From JAZDJJ01 sp043804035 (GTDB lineage Bacteria; Bacteroidota; Bacteroidia; Palsa-948): a stretch of 5,944 nucleotides of DNA. This document shows, piece after piece, positions 4,798-5,944 of the stretch (position 1 is the stretch's first letter; the number at the start of each line of letters is the position of its first letter). Where the stretch lies: positions 1 through 5,944 of the forward strand of contig JAZDJJ010000188.1 of the NCBI GenBank assembly GCA_043804035.1, in the 5' to 3' direction. The translations under genes were made by a program, and so were the position numbers. The notes below the pieces were generated by a model. That model did no database searches. It was not told where the DNA came from and worked only from the letters and a program-made list of their open reading frames with translations.

Positions 4798-5944
4798 ATG
4801 CTGACAATTTTTAATCTGATAGAAAATAAAACAGAAATTTGGATTAAAGAAGAACGGGAGAATAATCAATCTGTCGTTGGCAACATCATTAAATTTATTG
4901 AAGAAAAGAAAAAACTTCGTGAGCCGCAACTCAAGTCCATTGAAGTATATCTCTGGCTGAAATTTATAGGACAAAATAGAAAACTTGCAGATATCATTCG
5001 TGCCGGTTTATTATTTGATGCAAATAAAAACAGAGAGTACGAGTATCATCAAAATTTTAGAGGAAATTTCACAACACAATTCCTGAATGCTTTTGCGCAG
5101 GACAATGAACTCAAAAATTTTCAAAAACAATTATTGAACGATCCGAAAAGCGAAACTCATAATTGGGATAAAGTATTGAATGAGTTACTTCACAATTTTA
5201 ATTATCCGAATTTTCTTTTCAGTTTGCCGATGGGTGCAGGGAAAACTTATCTGATTGCTGCATTCATTTACCTTGATTTATACTTTGCACGGCTTAATAA
5301 AAACGACAAAAGATTTGCTCACAACTTTGTTGTGTTTGCACCACAGGCAGCCAAAACCGCAATACTTCCCTCATTGCAAACAATAAAAGATTTTTACCCT
5401 GAATGGATTTTGCCAGAGAATGAAGCCAAAGCATTGAAACAAATTATCCATATTGAAATATTAGACAGTTTGGCTTCAAAACGAAAAGATAAACTGCACG
5501 GCAACAATCCAAACTTGGAAAAAGTAAATCGTTTAACACAGACAAAAAATTTTGGACTTGTGTTTATCACTAATGCCGAAAAAGTTGTGTTGGAACGATA
5601 CGATGAAAAGGATTTGGTTTTTCTGAAAACAGGTCAAATGAAAATCGGACAAGAAGAAGTTGAAGAAATAAAAAAGACAAATGAACTCCGAAAAAAACTT
5701 TCACAAATTCCAAATTTATCTGTAATCCTTGACGAGGTGCATCACACTTACAAAGGAAGCGGACAACAAGAAAAAAAATTACGACAAGCAGTAAGTATTT
5801 TGAATCAACACGATAATGTAATTACAGTTTTAGGGTTATCGGGGACTCCGTATATAAAAACAAGAGTGAAAGTTGGCGAAGAGGAAATTCGTCTCAATCA
5901 AATTCAGGACATCGTATATAATTATTCTCTCGCAGACGGCATCG
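4798..5944 (+). CDS. SF2 DEAD/DEAH-box helicase, type III restriction Res-like (3' end cut off)
   Basis: The reading frame is open from the ATG at 4798 to the window edge (382 codons, no stop), so only the N-terminal part is present. Helicase motifs appear in order: a Q-motif-like LREPQLKSIEVYLWL (40-54), Walker A LPMGAGKT (143-150), a strand FVVFAPQAAKTAILPSL (177-193), Walker B DEVHH (312-316) and motif III LSGTPY (347-352). The DExHH box and the wide spacing between motifs I and II (about 160 residues) resemble the Res subunit of type III restriction enzymes and related defence helicases. Such proteins use ATP to move on DNA, and many carry a C-terminal nuclease domain; whether this one does cannot be seen. 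It lies 201 bp after the previous gene and probably starts a new transcription unit. A methyltransferase or other partner would have to lie downstream, outside the window. The SF2 helicase call is firm; the restriction role is inferred. Confidence 0.85.
   Translation, partial: MLTIFNLIENKTEIWIKEERENNQSVVGNIIKFIEEKKKLREPQLKSIEVYLWLKFIGQNRKLADIIRAGLLFDANKNREYEYHQNFRGNFTTQFLNAFAQDNELKNFQKQLLNDPKSETHNWDKVLNELLHNFNYPNFLFSLPMGAGKTYLIAAFIYLDLYFARLNKNDKRFAHNFVVFAPQAAKTAILPSLQTIKDFYPEWILPENEAKALKQIIHIEILDSLASKRKDKLHGNNPNLEKVNRLTQTKNFGLVFITNAEKVVLERYDEKDLVFLKTGQMKIGQEEVEEIKKTNELRKKLSQIPNLSVILDEVHHTYKGSGQQEKKLRQAVSILNQHDNVITVLGLSGTPYIKTRVKVGEEEIRLNQIQDIVYNYSLADGI

Noticed and set aside
4780..4974. Antisense open frame over the helicase N-terminus (64 codons)
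   Set aside because: It overlaps the plus-strand frame that runs unbroken from 4798 to the edge and carries all helicase motifs.
1..5944. tRNA, rRNA, insertion sequence or att site
   Set aside because: I saw no tRNA cloverleaf, rRNA-like stretch, transposase motif or paired terminal repeats in the window.

Overview
The window looks like a chromosomal segment from a member of the Bacteroidota (Bacteroidetes). Four things point there: the rpmG–DUF4295–ftsY gene order, the Bacteroidota-type sequences of L33 and the DUF4295 protein, promoter elements of the TAnnTTTG type instead of an E. coli-like -10, and A/T-rich translation starts with no Shine-Dalgarno sequence before any gene. Base composition is AT-rich with many A and T homopolymer runs. 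Genus or species cannot be read from this sequence alone.

Layout. Bases 1-230 are a leader region: a possible divergent gene start at the left edge (minus strand, up to 34), a -7-like promoter element at 80-87, then 2.7 exact tandem copies of a 29-bp unit (93-170) and an ATTAACA-rich AT tract up to the glmS start. glmS (231-2069) encodes glucosamine-6-phosphate synthase. An 88-bp gap holds a good candidate promoter. Next come rpmG (2158-2343, ribosomal protein L33), a 49-residue DUF4295 gene (2358-2507, probably the Bacteroidota ribosomal protein bL38), a 119-bp gap with a stem-loop candidate, and ftsY (2627-3571, signal recognition particle receptor). Only 26 bp later an exported protein of unknown function begins (3598-4596). 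A 201-bp AT-rich non-coding stretch (4597-4797) separates this block from the 5' part of an SF2 helicase gene (4798 to the window edge, cut off). The helicase resembles the Res subunit of type III restriction enzymes and could begin a restriction or defence locus that lies mostly outside the window.

How the genes fit together. glmS supplies amino sugar for peptidoglycan and lipopolysaccharide. rpmG, the DUF4295 gene and ftsY form a translation and co-translational membrane targeting cluster typical of this phylum, here without an L28 gene (rpmB) directly upstream. The exported protein is probably co-transcribed with ftsY. It carries a short motif with JAMM/MPN-like metal-ligand spacing, which is the most testable novelty here. 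The other points worth following are the tandem repeats in the predicted 5' leader of glmS and the truncated helicase. No complete new system can be demonstrated inside this window.
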